Assembly (NCBI GenBank): GCA_965205055.1
Contig: OZ242030.1
Coordinates: forward strand, 3,472,001 to 3,536,000
Length of the DNA: 64,000 nt
Origin: CBDBBY01 sp965205055
GTDB lineage: Bacteria; Pseudomonadota; Alphaproteobacteria; Rhodobacterales; Rhodobacteraceae
Direction: 5' to 3'
How positions within the stretch are numbered: the stretch's first letter is position 1; every line of letters begins with the position of its first letter. A model generated the notes under the pieces. That model did no database searches. It had not been told where the DNA came from and saw only the letters and a list, made by a program, of their open reading frames with translations. Below, piece after piece: positions 9,060-17,599 of this stretch. Made by a program: the position numbers and the translations under genes.

Positions 9060-10820
9060 CTATCCAAATCTGAGGCCAACCAGACCGCCTGTTTCTTCTG
9101 CGTCCGTCAGACGGGTCGGGTTGACGTGCTGGCGCACATCGAAACCATCCTGGAACCCATCCTCGGGCAGCGCGTCCGAGTTCATTGTCACGATATACTG
9201 GAAACCTGCCCTTTCCGCGTGTCTGACCCCCAGTTGCAGAGCCTTCGCGACCTGCCTTTCATCAACGCCGTCGAAAAGATGGCTGTCATGAATCAGAAAA
9301 CCCGGACCAATGCCTCGCTTCGTCGTCAATTCAGCCAACATCAGATCGAAACAGAAGATCTGCATGCTGTTGATGCCTTTGCTCCGTTGCGCATCGATTG
9401 CGACTTCGAATGCGGGGCCATTGTGCGTTGCAGCAATCGTCAGGTGCCCGGCCTGCTCGTAGAGCGACGTAGACAGTTCTTCGAAAATAACGATGGCCTC
9501 ATTCGTAATGTCGTTGCGCTCACGAAGATCTGCTTGAAGTGCTTGCTGCAAACGGGCGCGTTCTATGTCGAGTTGAACTTCCGTGCTCTCGACCCGCTCG
9601 GCAATCTCCAACTGATGACGAAGGGCTTCCACTTTCGCCTCGGCCCGCCCAGCCTCTTCCTGAAGGCGTGAGTAGTGTTCCAGCGCACCGCCTGATTGAA
9701 GGATGCCCATAAGTTGCCCTCGGCGGCGATCAAGTTCTGCGCGCCGTGCTTCCCGTTCGACAATCCGCGCTTCCGCCGCCGTGATCTCGGTGGAAAGGTG
9801 AGCCTGCCGGTTTCGAATGATCGCTTCGTGAAATTCTGACACTTCTTCGAACCTGCGCTCAACGGTTTCTGGAAGCACTACGCCAGCTTCGTTGTACAGC
9901 CTTTCGACGGCGGTGATCGCGGGCGGTTCTTCGCTTTCCAAGGCAGTGGAAAGCTGAAGCGCCAACTCCCGGTCAATCAGGTTGTCGTCGTTGATCGCGG
10001 AAATGGAGCGCGTAATCTCCGAAGCCTCCTGTTCCATCGCGGTATATTCCGGAACGACGTTGAACTCAGTGATCTGCCTTTGAAGTTGACGAGCCTTCGT
10101 TTCCGCGATCGCAAGCCGCGTTCGGAAGTCGGCCGAATTTCCGCAAAACTCCCCTAGGTCGCCTTGCTTTGCCGCTTTGCGCAACTCCGCCATGGCTTTC
10201 TCTTGGGCGCGTGTTTCTTGGAACTGCTGAGCGATGCCAGCGTCAAGCCTAAGGAGGTAAGATATTGCAACCTGCTGATCCCAGTTCTGCTGAGGACCGG
10301 ACTGCTGAGTTGGCTGGACGAAGCCGCCACCGCCCTGACGACGCGCAAAGTAGGAGAACAGAGACCGGAACGTTGGACCGAACCGGCTGATTGCATCCGG
10401 GTCTGTCGGCAGATCGAACAGCAAAGCGCCCAGGTCGGCCCGCCAGTTCGTGCTTGATAGTGCCAAATCGCCGGTTTTCTTGTCGAGCTCGGGTCTGATC
10501 GGCCAATGCTCGGTCTCGCCCTGCAGCGTGATGCGTGCAGGTTTTGTCCCCGACCGCGTTGCGGATATCACATGCCCGCCGATATCTGCTTGCATTTCGA
10601 AGCAGTGCGGCTTCAGCCCGTCTGAACGAAAGATGCTATCAGGCTTGGCATCGTCCCCGTAGATGAAATGGACCAGTTCCACAAAACTGGTCTTCCCAGA
10701 CCCGTATCTCGTTTGTCGATCCGTTGATTGCGCCGTCTTTTCAGCCAAGAGAATATTGAGACCCGGCCCAAAGCTTAGGGTTTTGAAACTCTCCAGATCA
10801 CTTGTGATGCTATGAATCAT
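9060..10820 (-). CDS. ABC-3C ATPase component, DUF2326 domain
   Basis: A 586-residue SMC/Rad50-like ATPase. The N-terminal P-loop GSGKTSFVEL (residues 40-49) lies within a typical loading domain; residues about 200-450 form a long coiled coil. The DUF2326 C-terminus carries GINSMQIFCFDLMLAEL and the Walker-B-like GFLIHDSHLFDG (507-518). This architecture is the ATPase of ABC-three-component (ABC-3C) defence modules. The gene overlaps the middle component by ATGA (10817-10820), so they are co-translated. The third gene, the effector with the ABC-3C C-terminal domain, is absent: upstream of the middle component there is only an IS3-like remnant and a Fic gene. The module therefore looks incomplete although this protein is intact. 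Confidence 0.88.
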   Translation of the reverse strand: MIHSITSDLESFKTLSFGPGLNILLAEKTAQSTDRQTRYGSGKTSFVELVHFIYGDDAKPDSIFRSDGLKPHCFEMQADIGGHVISATRSGTKPARITLQGETEHWPIRPELDKKTGDLALSSTNWRADLGALLFDLPTDPDAISRFGPTFRSLFSYFARRQGGGGFVQPTQQSGPQQNWDQQVAISYLLRLDAGIAQQFQETRAQEKAMAELRKAAKQGDLGEFCGNSADFRTRLAIAETKARQLQRQITEFNVVPEYTAMEQEASEITRSISAINDDNLIDRELALQLSTALESEEPPAITAVERLYNEAGVVLPETVERRFEEVSEFHEAIIRNRQAHLSTEITAAEARIVEREARRAELDRRRGQLMGILQSGGALEHYSRLQEEAGRAEAKVEALRHQLEIAERVESTEVQLDIERARLQQALQADLRERNDITNEAIVIFEELSTSLYEQAGHLTIAATHNGPAFEVAIDAQRSKGINSMQIFCFDLMLAELTTKRGIGPGFLIHDSHLFDGVDERQVAKALQLGVRHAERAGFQYIVTMNSDALPEDGFQDGFDVRQHVNPTRLTDAEETGGLVGLRFG

Positions 10821-11062
10821 GGCGAACCCTTGCGAAGCACGCCGTTTTCAAATCTCACCGCTTCAACAATAAACAGGAGATCAAGGGCGAGAATGAACCA
10901 ATCGTAGTTTATGGGTGCCGAGCCCACTGCTTCGCCGCGTTGTCGGCGTACTTCGTCCCAAGCCCGCGACACAGTCATGGGCTCCTTCAGGCACGCAAGA
11001 ATATCGGCGCCCACAGTCAGGAGTGCGCGTTCAGGACGGATGTGTTTGGTTGGCAGGATCAT
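10817..11062 (-). CDS. ABC-3C middle component (MC6-like)
   Basis: An 81-residue protein beginning MILPTKHIRPERALLTVGAD, with SRAWDEVRR and YDWFILALDLLFIVEAV. This matches the small winged-helix-like middle component 6 of ABC-three-component systems, which bridges the ATPase and effector. The ATG at 11062 is chosen because AGAGGAG precedes it by eight bases; the upstream ATG has no site. Its stop overlaps the ATPase start. An IS3-ended mini-element begins only 35 bases upstream (11097-11200), exactly where the promoter or the effector gene would be expected, so expression may be compromised. Confidence 0.85.
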   Translation of the reverse strand: MILPTKHIRPERALLTVGADILACLKEPMTVSRAWDEVRRQRGEAVGSAPINYDWFILALDLLFIVEAVRFENGVLRKGSP

Positions 11063-11096
11063 GATCGGACTCCTCTTCCACATAATCCTCAAAGAT

Positions 11097-11200
11097 TGAA
11101 CTGCCTCGGGTTTTCCGGAGAGCAATCGGCTAAACAGACGAGTTTGAGAAAGCAGCCTGAATGTTGAACAAAACACCCTCCGGAAAACACGGGCGATTCA
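11097..11200. mobile_element. Minimal IS3-ended element (104 bp)
   Basis: The left end TGAACTGCCTCGGGTTTTCC and the right end GGAAAACACGGGCGATTCA are inverted repeats of IS3-family type, facing each other across about 60 bases with no coding capacity. This is either a deletion product of an IS3 element or a miniature non-autonomous form. The left end matches the solo end at 7779. No clear target duplication is visible. It separates the ABC-3C genes from the Fic gene. Confidence 0.6.
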
Positions 11201-11289
11201 AACGTCGTCGACCTGGTGACCGGCTGTTGGCGGAAGCCAATGCGGACCGCCAGAGGCGAATGGCGGACGCAGCGCTCGGAGCTTGTTGG

Positions 11290-12324
11290 CTATGGTACGG
11301 TTGCCGCTCCGTTGGAACGGCGAGGGGCTGGTCCCTGGTCATCCGGAGGAAGATAAACCCCGTCGCGCGTAGCTCCTCCGTTGGGGTGGCGGTACGTGAT
11401 TCCCTGCAGCGCGTATTTTGCCCTTCTCGCTGCGCTGCGCATCCTCAATTCGGCTTCTGAACCCAAGTAGTCCATGAAGAACTCCAGATGTCCGCCGTCC
11501 GCGGCTTCCAACGCCGCGTAATAGTCACCTTTTTCTGCTGCACGAATCACCGGCGGGAATTCGCCGGCCTTGATGAACGGCAACGCCATCAGAAGGCGGG
11601 AAACCCGTCCGTTTCCGTCCTGGAAGGGATGAATCCGGACGAATTCATGGTGCAGCCATGCAGCCTCAAGTTCCGGTGCCAACTCCAAATTCGCGTGCCC
11701 TCGATGGAACTCAAGGAATTTGTCGATCTCGGAAGCGACCTGTTCCGGCGGGCAGTATTCGTGAACGAATCCGTCAACGCGTCGTGGGTTGTTAGGCCTC
11801 TTTTTCCAAGCGCCTTTCAGCAGAGGGATTTCAACGCGGCGCCCATGTAGGTCGATTCCCGGCGCTGCCTCTTGATGGCGGGTCAGGAGTTGATGCCATT
11901 CGCGGATAGCTGATGCGGTCAATGGCCTTTCGTCCTTCACGTGCGCGAACAGCATTTCCAAGGCTTCCTCTTGGTCCTGCAGCAGGCCTTTCAGGGTCTT
12001 GTCGGAGATCGTCGTAATGGAGTGTGCCCCGCGCGCGCCTTCAAACCCTTCGGAGATCAAGATCTCCGCTGCCCCTCTGCGAAGAACGTACAGATCCTCT
12101 ATTTGACCTGTCTCAATCGCGAAATCGCGCTTTTGCTCAGTCAGCCAAAGATCCATTGCTTCCCGACCGATCTGGCGGTCTTCCAGTTGGGCGCGTGCTT
12201 CCTTCAAGTCCTTGGCTTTCAAGCGCGCAGGTTCGTGCTTCAGACCGAATTGGCCGCGTGCAAGGTCGCGGCACGGCCGCCACACGGCCCCTGCAGGCTT
12301 TGGTCCGGGCGGCTCATTGGCCAT
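11290..12324 (-). CDS. Fic family protein (AMP transferase-like)
   Basis: A 344-residue protein with a complete Fic core, HPFQDGNGR at residues 232-240; the histidine is catalytic for nucleotidyl transfer from ATP to a target hydroxyl. An inhibitory-helix-like TGQIED (72-77) lies N-terminal, where class II Fic proteins carry (S/T)xxxE(G/N); the last position is Asp, so the match is imperfect. The Fic_N region (VRRGAAEILISEGF) and a C-terminal wing follow. AATGAGG precedes the ATG. It sits between an ABC-3C remnant and decayed transposases. Fic proteins act as toxins, stress regulators or effectors; the target is unknown. Confidence 0.9.
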   Translation of the reverse strand: MANEPPGPKPAGAVWRPCRDLARGQFGLKHEPARLKAKDLKEARAQLEDRQIGREAMDLWLTEQKRDFAIETGQIEDLYVLRRGAAEILISEGFEGARGAHSITTISDKTLKGLLQDQEEALEMLFAHVKDERPLTASAIREWHQLLTRHQEAAPGIDLHGRRVEIPLLKGAWKKRPNNPRRVDGFVHEYCPPEQVASEIDKFLEFHRGHANLELAPELEAAWLHHEFVRIHPFQDGNGRVSRLLMALPFIKAGEFPPVIRAAEKGDYYAALEAADGGHLEFFMDYLGSEAELRMRSAARRAKYALQGITYRHPNGGATRDGVYLPPDDQGPAPRRSNGAATVP

Positions 12325-12764
12325 ATGAAAACCTCATTGCTTTGCGCGCACGACGCGGTAGCCCAAATTAGCCGACCTTGGCAGTGCTTTGAATACGAGA
12401 GAGAACAGCCCATTCGGCGGCTTCGTCCGCCGTAGCGCAATGAAGCGGATGAACTGCATTCTTCCGCTTCAATTCAATGAAACAGGATTTTGGCTTCAGT
12501 GCAATGGTTTTCGTTGGAGTTCGCAGGGTCTTCGTGCGTGGACGACCCCTGAGACGCGGGAATCATTCCCTGTCCAGCACTGGGATTTGGCCGAGTGCAT
12601 TCGTGTGTCCGGCCTGTTGATGCGGCGGATTGACGCTCGCCGCTGGCCTGCATGGAGATGCGCGGAAAGGACGAGCGGTGTTCGGAAGATGCAAAATAAG
12701 GTGAGAGAGCAAAAAATAGCAATCTCTGGCATAGGAGGAACAGGAATCGGGTGCGTTTCGCGTT
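12325..12764. other. Gene-free stretch with a short repeat
   Basis: No supported gene. Bases about 12515-12580 (GCAGGGTCTTCGTGCGTGGAC and its surroundings) resemble 42980-43045 (GGGGCCTTCGTGTGTGGACG). Bases about 12600-12660 resemble 36485-36545 (CGTGT-CCGG-TTGNTNATGCGGC, then CATGGAGATGC-CGGA). These are further remnants of the repeats that litter the window. Confidence 0.4.
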
Positions 12765-13150
12765 TTTTGGTCAGGCGGCTGCGGCACTGCAAGCCCTCGA
12801 ATCGAGGAAGTCGGCCCAACGGTTGTTCTTGAAATAGCGTTTGACGGCGAGCAAGGCGTTGGCTCCTGCCTTCGACCAGTGGGGCATTCAGCCCCATTGA
12901 ATCGGCTGCCGACGATTCGCTTGCAGGCGCTTTCCGCGACGCCGGATCCGACCGGCAGTCCGCGCTTCCTCCAGAGGTCGTAGTACATTCGGTCGTTGTT
13001 GGCCTCGTAGGTGCGAATGCAGGCCGCGACCGCTTCGGACCGGCGGCGGTACGGCTTCAGACCGGCGATGACGTCATTGACCCGCCCCGCGTCCAGCTGG
13101 TCCTTGATCGTCTTCATCCTATCCTTCCGTTTGCTCTCGCCCGGCACCGC
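12765..13150 (-). pseudogene. ISKra4-family transposase, 3' fragment
   Basis: The minus-strand reading RMKTIKDQLDAGRVNDVIAGL, then EAVAACIRTYEANNDRMYYDL and KRGLPVGSGVAESACKRIVG, matches the C-terminal third of the ISKra4 transposase seen at 49-50.5 kb. After FNGA the frame shifts and continues in another frame through the LARRQTLFQEQPLGRLPRFE region, so it is inactive. The 5' two-thirds of the gene are missing. The fragment is joined upstream to a different transposase start. Confidence 0.8.
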
Positions 13151-13263
13151 GGCTTTTGCAGTGCGGCCGAATATGTCTTCTTGTGAACGTCCAGCCCTGC
13201 AAAATCGGGCCGATTCTCAAAAGCGGCGATAAACCGCGAAATCCGTGTTGCTTTCTTCACCAT
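13150..13263 (-). pseudogene. IS110-like transposase, 5' fragment
   Basis: The reading MVKKATRISRFIAAFENRPD followed by FAGLDVHKKTYSAAL begins at the ATG at 13263. (F/Y)-x-GLDVHKK is the start of the DEDD domain of IS110 transposases. After about 37 residues the sequence becomes ISKra4 C-terminal sequence. This is a junction fragment with no function; the family assignment rests on one short motif. Confidence 0.5.
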
Positions 13264-13361
13264 GCTGGAAACTCATTTGTTCGGAATGTCCCGGCAGCGC
13301 AGCAGTCAACCGCAACGCCGTCCAGCATGGTATCTTCGGCTGCGAGATTTGCAGATTATTA

Positions 13362-13379
13362 AGAATATCTGTATATTCT
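13362..13379. promoter_or_regulatory. Inverted repeat upstream of the antitoxin gene
   Basis: AGAATAT-CTGT-ATATTCT, two perfect 7-bp arms separated by 4 bases, lies about 30 bases upstream of the Phd-type antitoxin start. Phd/YefM antitoxins bind palindromes overlapping their own promoter, so this is a plausible autoregulatory operator. No experimental support. Confidence 0.5.
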
Positions 13380-13407
13380 GTATAAGTCGAAGAAATTGAG
13401 AGTCGCC

Positions 13408-13677
13408 GTGAAACAGTTTCAAGCCAAAGACCTTACGCGAAACACCGCCGATCTGTGGACCGCTGCGACGCTTGCACCGGTCGCGATCACGAAACACCGC
13501 AAGGCCCGGTTCGTCGTCATGTCTGTTGAGCGCTATGAAGCGCTTATGGATGGCAAGAGATCGCAGGTTGCCGTGGACGTTGCAAACATGCCTGACGAAC
13601 TGGGGGAACTGTTCGACAAGGGTGTAGAGGAACATTTCCTTGGCAGGCAAGCTCCCCGAGCCGGGACAAGTTTTTGA
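13408..13677 (+). CDS. Phd/YefM-type antitoxin
   Basis: An antitoxin of 89 residues starting at a GTG: MKQFQAKDLTRNTADLWTAA, then APVAITKHRKARFVVMSVERYEAL. The fold (an N-terminal DNA-binding strand-helix, then the x-V-x-I-T-K-x-x-x-x-x-x-V-x-M-S-x-x-x-Y block) is the Phd_YefM family. The C-terminal 40 residues would wrap the toxin. The next gene starts inside its 3' end (TTG at 13640), as in coupled toxin-antitoxin pairs. With the toxin gene broken, the antitoxin may persist as an orphan repressor. Confidence 0.85.
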   Translation: MKQFQAKDLTRNTADLWTAATLAPVAITKHRKARFVVMSVERYEALMDGKRSQVAVDVANMPDELGELFDKGVEEHFLGRQAPRAGTSF

Positions 13678-14059
13678 GTATCATTTTCTCTGATATCGGG
13701 AAAAACTGCTTGGCTGAACCGAAGGCCGCAAGAAACGCCCGTCTTGCGTGACGATTGTTGTCGCCAATGCCAAGGGCCGGCATATCTTGTTCATAGCCCC
13801 GATCACCGGCAAGTCGCCTGAAAAGGGCAGGATCGCGCTTGAGATTCCAGAAACGGAGGCGCGCCGGGCCGGACTGGATGCTGTCGTTCCGCTTTGGGTG
13901 ATGGTGGACGCATTGAACGCCGACATCCTTGAAGCGTCTTATTTGCTTGAAGATCGCACGCCATGCGGCCAGTCTGGCAACATGTTCACAGATATGATCA
14001 TCACCCGCGCCCACGAAGTGCGCAAAGCGGGGAAGCTCAGTATTTCGAGCCGAAATTGA
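13640..14059 (+). pseudogene. PemK-like toxin gene with two in-frame TGA codons
   Basis: One frame of 139 codons from TTG at 13640 (AGAGGA nine bases upstream) to 14059, interrupted by TGA at 13691 and 13715. The reading is KLPEPGQVFEYHFL-stop-YREKLLG-stop-TEGRKKRPSCVTIVVANAK, then HILFIAPITGKSP and GRIALEIPETEARRAGLD. This is the pattern of the growth-inhibitor/PemK-like toxins that pair with Phd-type antitoxins. In relatives the first position is usually Trp (YLW) and the second often Arg, so each stop is one transition away from sense. The part downstream of the second stop could be translated from 13748 only as a truncated protein. Read as inactivated. Confidence 0.7.
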
Positions 14060-14271
14060 AACCGCGAGTAGACGAAAGAGCGTAGACCACGAAAAGGATG
14101 AAGCCCACATTTTGCCGAGGACTGAGTAGCGCAGGCTGCGCTCGATCTGGTTTGCAGGTTTTCCAGGGATCACTGCATTTGCTTTCTTACTGAATGCCCG
14201 TCCTCCGTTCGATAGCGCATTCGCTTTTCCGGCCCCAACTCTAAATCTCGTCCCTTTCGCAGCCTATGGGG

Positions 14272-15496
14272 TAGGGCCTTCGCTCTTAAAATTTGCCGAC
14301 CGCGTTCGCGAGAAGTCCGAGCAGATATTTGTCGTTCATGGAGGCGATATGCATCCGTCCCTTGAGCGAGTGGTCGTCGTCCATGAGGCGCACGATGTTC
14401 AGGGCGATGCGCCGGAGGGCGGAGAGGCATTCCGGCCCGTTCAGGGTCCGGTTCCGCATCCGGTCCTCGTCCATGACGACGTCGAGAACCCAATGCAGGC
14501 CGTTCTCGATCCCCCAGTGGCTGCGGACGAGCTCCAGCAGCCGCTCCGGCGGAATCTCCGCGCTCATGATGAAGTGGCGGACGGCCCGCTCCGTCCTGCC
14601 CTTCCGCTCTCGGACCGCCTCGATCCTGCCGACGGCCTTGAGGCCGGGCCAGCCGTGCCGGTCCCGCAGCCAGCCGACATCGTGCGAGACCGTCGCGATG
14701 CGCGTCTCGATGCGCCCGTGCCCGGCGTCAACATCCTGACAAGAAAGCATTTCTTTCTGCGCCACCGGGTCGGAGAACCAGACCTGCACGTCCTCGCGCA
14801 GCGACTTCTGGTTGCCCTCCGCCGGAAGGATGTAGTCGCCGCCCTTCTCCACGATCAGCGCCGACGCCTCGCGCTGCGTGTGCATCGCGTCGGCCGCCGC
14901 CGTGCGCCCGTCCAGATCCAGCATCTCCAGAAGGGCCGGGAGCGCCGTGATCTCGTTCGACTTCCCGTCGACCTTCACCTGGCCGAGAACGAGGCCGGAT
15001 CCGGGCGCGAACGCCTGCACCAGATGCAGCGCTGACTTCTTCTTCGCGTCCAGGATCGCGCCTTTGACCACCTTGCCGTCGATCGCGACCTGCTCGCCCG
15101 GAAGCGCCGCGAACAGCGCCCTCGCGAACGCCGTCATGGCGCCCGCCAGCTGCTCCGGATCGAGAGCGTTGAACAGGTCGGAGAACGCGTCGTGGCTCGG
15201 CGGGCCGCCCTTGAGCTCCAGGAATTCGCTCAGAAACTCCCATTTGAACTTCGCGTAGCGTGCAAATGAGCTGCATGACGACCAGCCCGACAGCGTCGCC
15301 AGCAGGGCGATCACCAGCATGTCGGTCAAGTCATGCTTCTTGGCGTTGCTCTTGCGGGGGTCCTCAACCCCTTGGAAAATAGCGCGGAATCCTTCCATCT
15401 TCTGCCTCCGAACACTGCTCTTCGTTGTTGTTTTGACCGAAGAGTGGCATCATGCGATGGAAATGGAAAACAGAAATTTTAAAAGCGAAGGCCCTA
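14272..15496 (-). mobile_element. ISAs1-family element with 10-bp target duplication
   Basis: A 1225-bp element. The left end is TAGGGCCTTCGCTCTTAAAA and the right end its near-perfect inverse, TTTTAAAAGCGAAGGCCCTA. The direct repeat GCCTATGGGG occurs at 14262-14271 and again at 15497-15506, an exact 10-bp target duplication of the size ISAs1 elements make. The transposase is intact. An identical duplication and undamaged ends argue for a recent insertion. The target was already non-coding repeat-rich sequence. Confidence 0.93.
14286..15398 (-). CDS. ISAs1-family transposase
   Basis: A 370-residue DDE transposase (H-repeat/ISAs1 type). The N-terminal DUF4338-like block is DPRKSNAKKHDLTDMLVIAL; first Asp in VAIDGKVVKGA; second Asp in TAAADAMHTQRE; final Glu in SHWGIENGLHWVLDVVMDED. 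The length is normal for the family and no frameshift is seen. It lies wholly inside the element bounded by the inverted repeats described for 14272-15496. Confidence 0.95.
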   Translation of the reverse strand: MEGFRAIFQGVEDPRKSNAKKHDLTDMLVIALLATLSGWSSCSSFARYAKFKWEFLSEFLELKGGPPSHDAFSDLFNALDPEQLAGAMTAFARALFAALPGEQVAIDGKVVKGAILDAKKKSALHLVQAFAPGSGLVLGQVKVDGKSNEITALPALLEMLDLDGRTAAADAMHTQREASALIVEKGGDYILPAEGNQKSLREDVQVWFSDPVAQKEMLSCQDVDAGHGRIETRIATVSHDVGWLRDRHGWPGLKAVGRIEAVRERKGRTERAVRHFIMSAEIPPERLLELVRSHWGIENGLHWVLDVVMDEDRMRNRTLNGPECLSALRRIALNIVRLMDDDHSLKGRMHIASMNDKYLLGLLANAVGKF

Positions 15497-15589
15497 GCCT
15501 ATGGGGTTGCAATGTGGTTTCTGTTCATGCTGAGGGGCGAGCTTGCAGGTGACTCGGCGTGCAAAAGTGACTCTCTTTTGGGCGTAATC

Positions 15590-15835
15590 GGCGGTCAAAC
15601 CTGATCCCCAAGCACTTCTCGGAGCACTTGATGGACCGCTGATGTCGGCCGTCAGTCGAGCCGGGGTTTCAAGGCATCCGCCAACCCTCGCCGAGGGCTG
15701 GAACCCCCTTCGAACTCGGCGATGATCGGCGAGCTCCGCCACTTCCGGCGGAGGGGCGGCTGATCGGGATCAGCCGGGATTTGTCGGTGTCTCGTGCGAC
15801 GGTCCGGAAGGTTTTGTGATCGGAGGCGACGGAGT
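15590..15835 (+). repeat. IS21-like 5' remnant (repeat R2, copy 1)
   Basis: CACTTGATGGACCGCTGA-GTCGGCCGTCAGTCGAGCCGGGG and the following CAACCCTCGCCGAGGGCTGG recur at 23725-23935 (+) and 43065-43175 (-). Downstream, bases 15755-15825 encode LIGISRDLSVSRATVRKVL, an HTH typical of the N-terminus of IS21 IstA. The three copies are therefore solo left ends of an IS21-like element. This copy goes slightly further into the gene than the others and then ends. Confidence 0.6.
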
Positions 15836-15949
15836 CCGTCTGCGAGCGCCGGGCGCAGCTGCGTTCTGCTGATCGCTTCGTCGACCTGCTATGCCTGCGC
15901 AGCTTTGGCACTCGACCCGGGAAAAGCCGCGGACCGGTCCGAAGGAGAC

Positions 15950-16055
15950 GTCGAAAGCCGAATTCGGCGCCTTGTTCGTCGCTTCGAAAACAACCGCAGG
16001 CCCGAACTCTTCAATCGGGGGAATGCCGCGCGCGGCTGCCTGATCAATAAATTTT
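15950..16055 (-). repeat. Partial copy of the ISKra4 miniature element
   Basis: On the minus strand, CCGATTGAAGAGTTCGGGCC, then TGCGGTTGTTTTC and TTCGGCTTTCGACG match the core of the miniature elements at 17869-18022, 42479-42643 and 56241-56397. Both ends are missing. The flanking bases to 16216 hold nothing recognisable. Confidence 0.55.
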
Positions 16056-16216
16056 GGATGCGCCAACTCGGTCCGGCCGATCGCATGCGGCCGGATTCCG
16101 TCGCTTTGCCGAAAAATGGAATCGCGACGAGGCCTGAATTCATACGCCGGTCGCGCGAAGTCAGTTCCGTCCTCTATTGGACGGATGATCGGAGCGTGCC
16201 GATCCGCGAATTCGCT

Positions 16217-17422
16217 TCAGCTCGCCGCCCGATCAATGACGTAGTTCATCAGGCTGGGAATTCCGGGCTCGCAGCGGTCTTCATTCCCGAACCGGCTCCA
16301 AATGAAACCGACGTTCCGAAGATTGGCCTCGACCCACAAGGCCGGCTCAATCCCGCCGCTTGCCTTCGCCCTGTCTTCCAGCTTTTTGTCAATGCTCCGG
16401 TCGATGGCCGATTCGATCTCATTGGCAGAAATCGATATCGTCTTCTGCGCTACGAAGAGTCGCGCGACGGCTTCAGCCGAAGACAATATGCCGCCGGCCC
16501 GAAGTTCGCTGTAACGATCAGCATAGTAAGCGTTCCTCGCAATACGAAATGCCTTCAATGCCTGCTCCAGGATCGCGCCGCCGATTCTGTCGCCGTCAGC
16601 AAGCTTATCCGGTTCAGCCTTGGCGGACCGATGCAATTCTCTGCCGACAATCTGAATGAAATAGGGATAGCGCTGCGCCGCATCGGCCGCCTGATCCAGC
16701 GCATCCGCCTCGATGCGATAGCCCATCCGCTCCAAGGGTATCCTGAGCGCCTCTTGCGAAGCCGCTGCGTCGAGGCGCCCGATGCCGATCTTTTCCAAGC
16801 GGTTCCAGAACGTCGCCTCGATCCTGTTCAGGCGCGATGAAGTGTCCGGAGTGCCGGCGAGGATCAGCAGCAACGGCCGCCCTTCACGGGCAAGCGCCTG
16901 CGCATCGTTGAAGAAATCTTGAGCGACTTCCGGATTGCGGTCCAGAGTATGCGCCTCGTCGACCAGCAACGCCAGACCGCTGTTTGAACATCTTTTCTCC
17001 AGGACGGGTTCGAGCAATTTTGTCGGGGACGCTTGTTGCGACAGGCTGATTCCCGATCCGAGAATATTTATGCTTCCCGAATATCCTTCGCTCAAGAGGG
17101 TCGCGAGCATCCCGTGATCAGCGAGCGCCTCTAAGAGGTCGGAATGTGACCTGAAACAACCGGGCTTAAGAATTACGCACTTTATTTTGCCTCCGTAGTG
17201 ATCGGCATGCGTCTTCACCCATTGGAGCAGCGCCGTCTTGCCGTTGCCGCGCGGGCCGATCAGAGCGATGTTCGCCGCCGGATTGCACCCCTCCCCCAAG
17301 TAATCAAGCGCCTCGATGATCACGGCCTTCTCGCGTTCGCGCCCGGCCAATAACGGCGGGGTCGTTCCTGCGCCGGGCGTGAACTTTAGGGTTGGGTCTG
17401 TGGTCATATTCGGTTGCGGCAT
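16217..17422 (-). CDS. AAA+ ATPase of ORC/Cdc6-like type
   Basis: A 401-residue P-loop ATPase. Walker A is GPRGNGKTAL (56-65); Walker B is LALLVDEAHTL (150-160); a sensor-1-like LLLILAGTPD follows. The C-terminal 130 residues are probably winged-helix (AVARLFVAQKTISISANEIE). The fold resembles stand-alone ORC/TniB-type helper ATPases that often occur in mobile or defence islands, but I cannot assign a partner. Start choice is uncertain: ATG at 17422 or 17407, neither with a clear ribosome-binding site. The next gene on the same strand, the OLD-family ATPase, lies 757 bases upstream behind repeats, so any former operon has been split. Confidence 0.75.
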   Translation of the reverse strand: MPQPNMTTDPTLKFTPGAGTTPPLLAGREREKAVIIEALDYLGEGCNPAANIALIGPRGNGKTALLQWVKTHADHYGGKIKCVILKPGCFRSHSDLLEALADHGMLATLLSEGYSGSINILGSGISLSQQASPTKLLEPVLEKRCSNSGLALLVDEAHTLDRNPEVAQDFFNDAQALAREGRPLLLILAGTPDTSSRLNRIEATFWNRLEKIGIGRLDAAASQEALRIPLERMGYRIEADALDQAADAAQRYPYFIQIVGRELHRSAKAEPDKLADGDRIGGAILEQALKAFRIARNAYYADRYSELRAGGILSSAEAVARLFVAQKTISISANEIESAIDRSIDKKLEDRAKASGGIEPALWVEANLRNVGFIWSRFGNEDRCEPGIPSLMNYVIDRAAS

Positions 17423-17599
17423 CGCTGCAGTCTTGGGGCTGGCGATTCAAATATGGCGGATCGCTCGACCAACCGTAAGCGAAACCGGCGCCAATTCCAA
17501 CGCCGTCGGCGGGAAGCGGTCAGCTACCCTGCTGATTTGAGTCCTTTCTGCACTGAACCATTAACCATTTCGACAATGAAAGCAAAATTATCCAAGGAG

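Noticed and set aside
13691..13717. UGA read as tryptophan (alternative genetic code) because the toxin gene has TGA at a Trp position
   Set aside because: TGA is used as a stop throughout the window, for example in the ATGA overlaps of paaG-paaI, of the two permeases and of the ABC-3C genes, and TGG is common for Trp. The second TGA is better explained as a mutated Arg codon.
14170..14493. Additional small genes overlapping the ISAs1 transposase 3' end
   Set aside because: Alternative-frame readings of the transposase and its terminal repeat with no family support.
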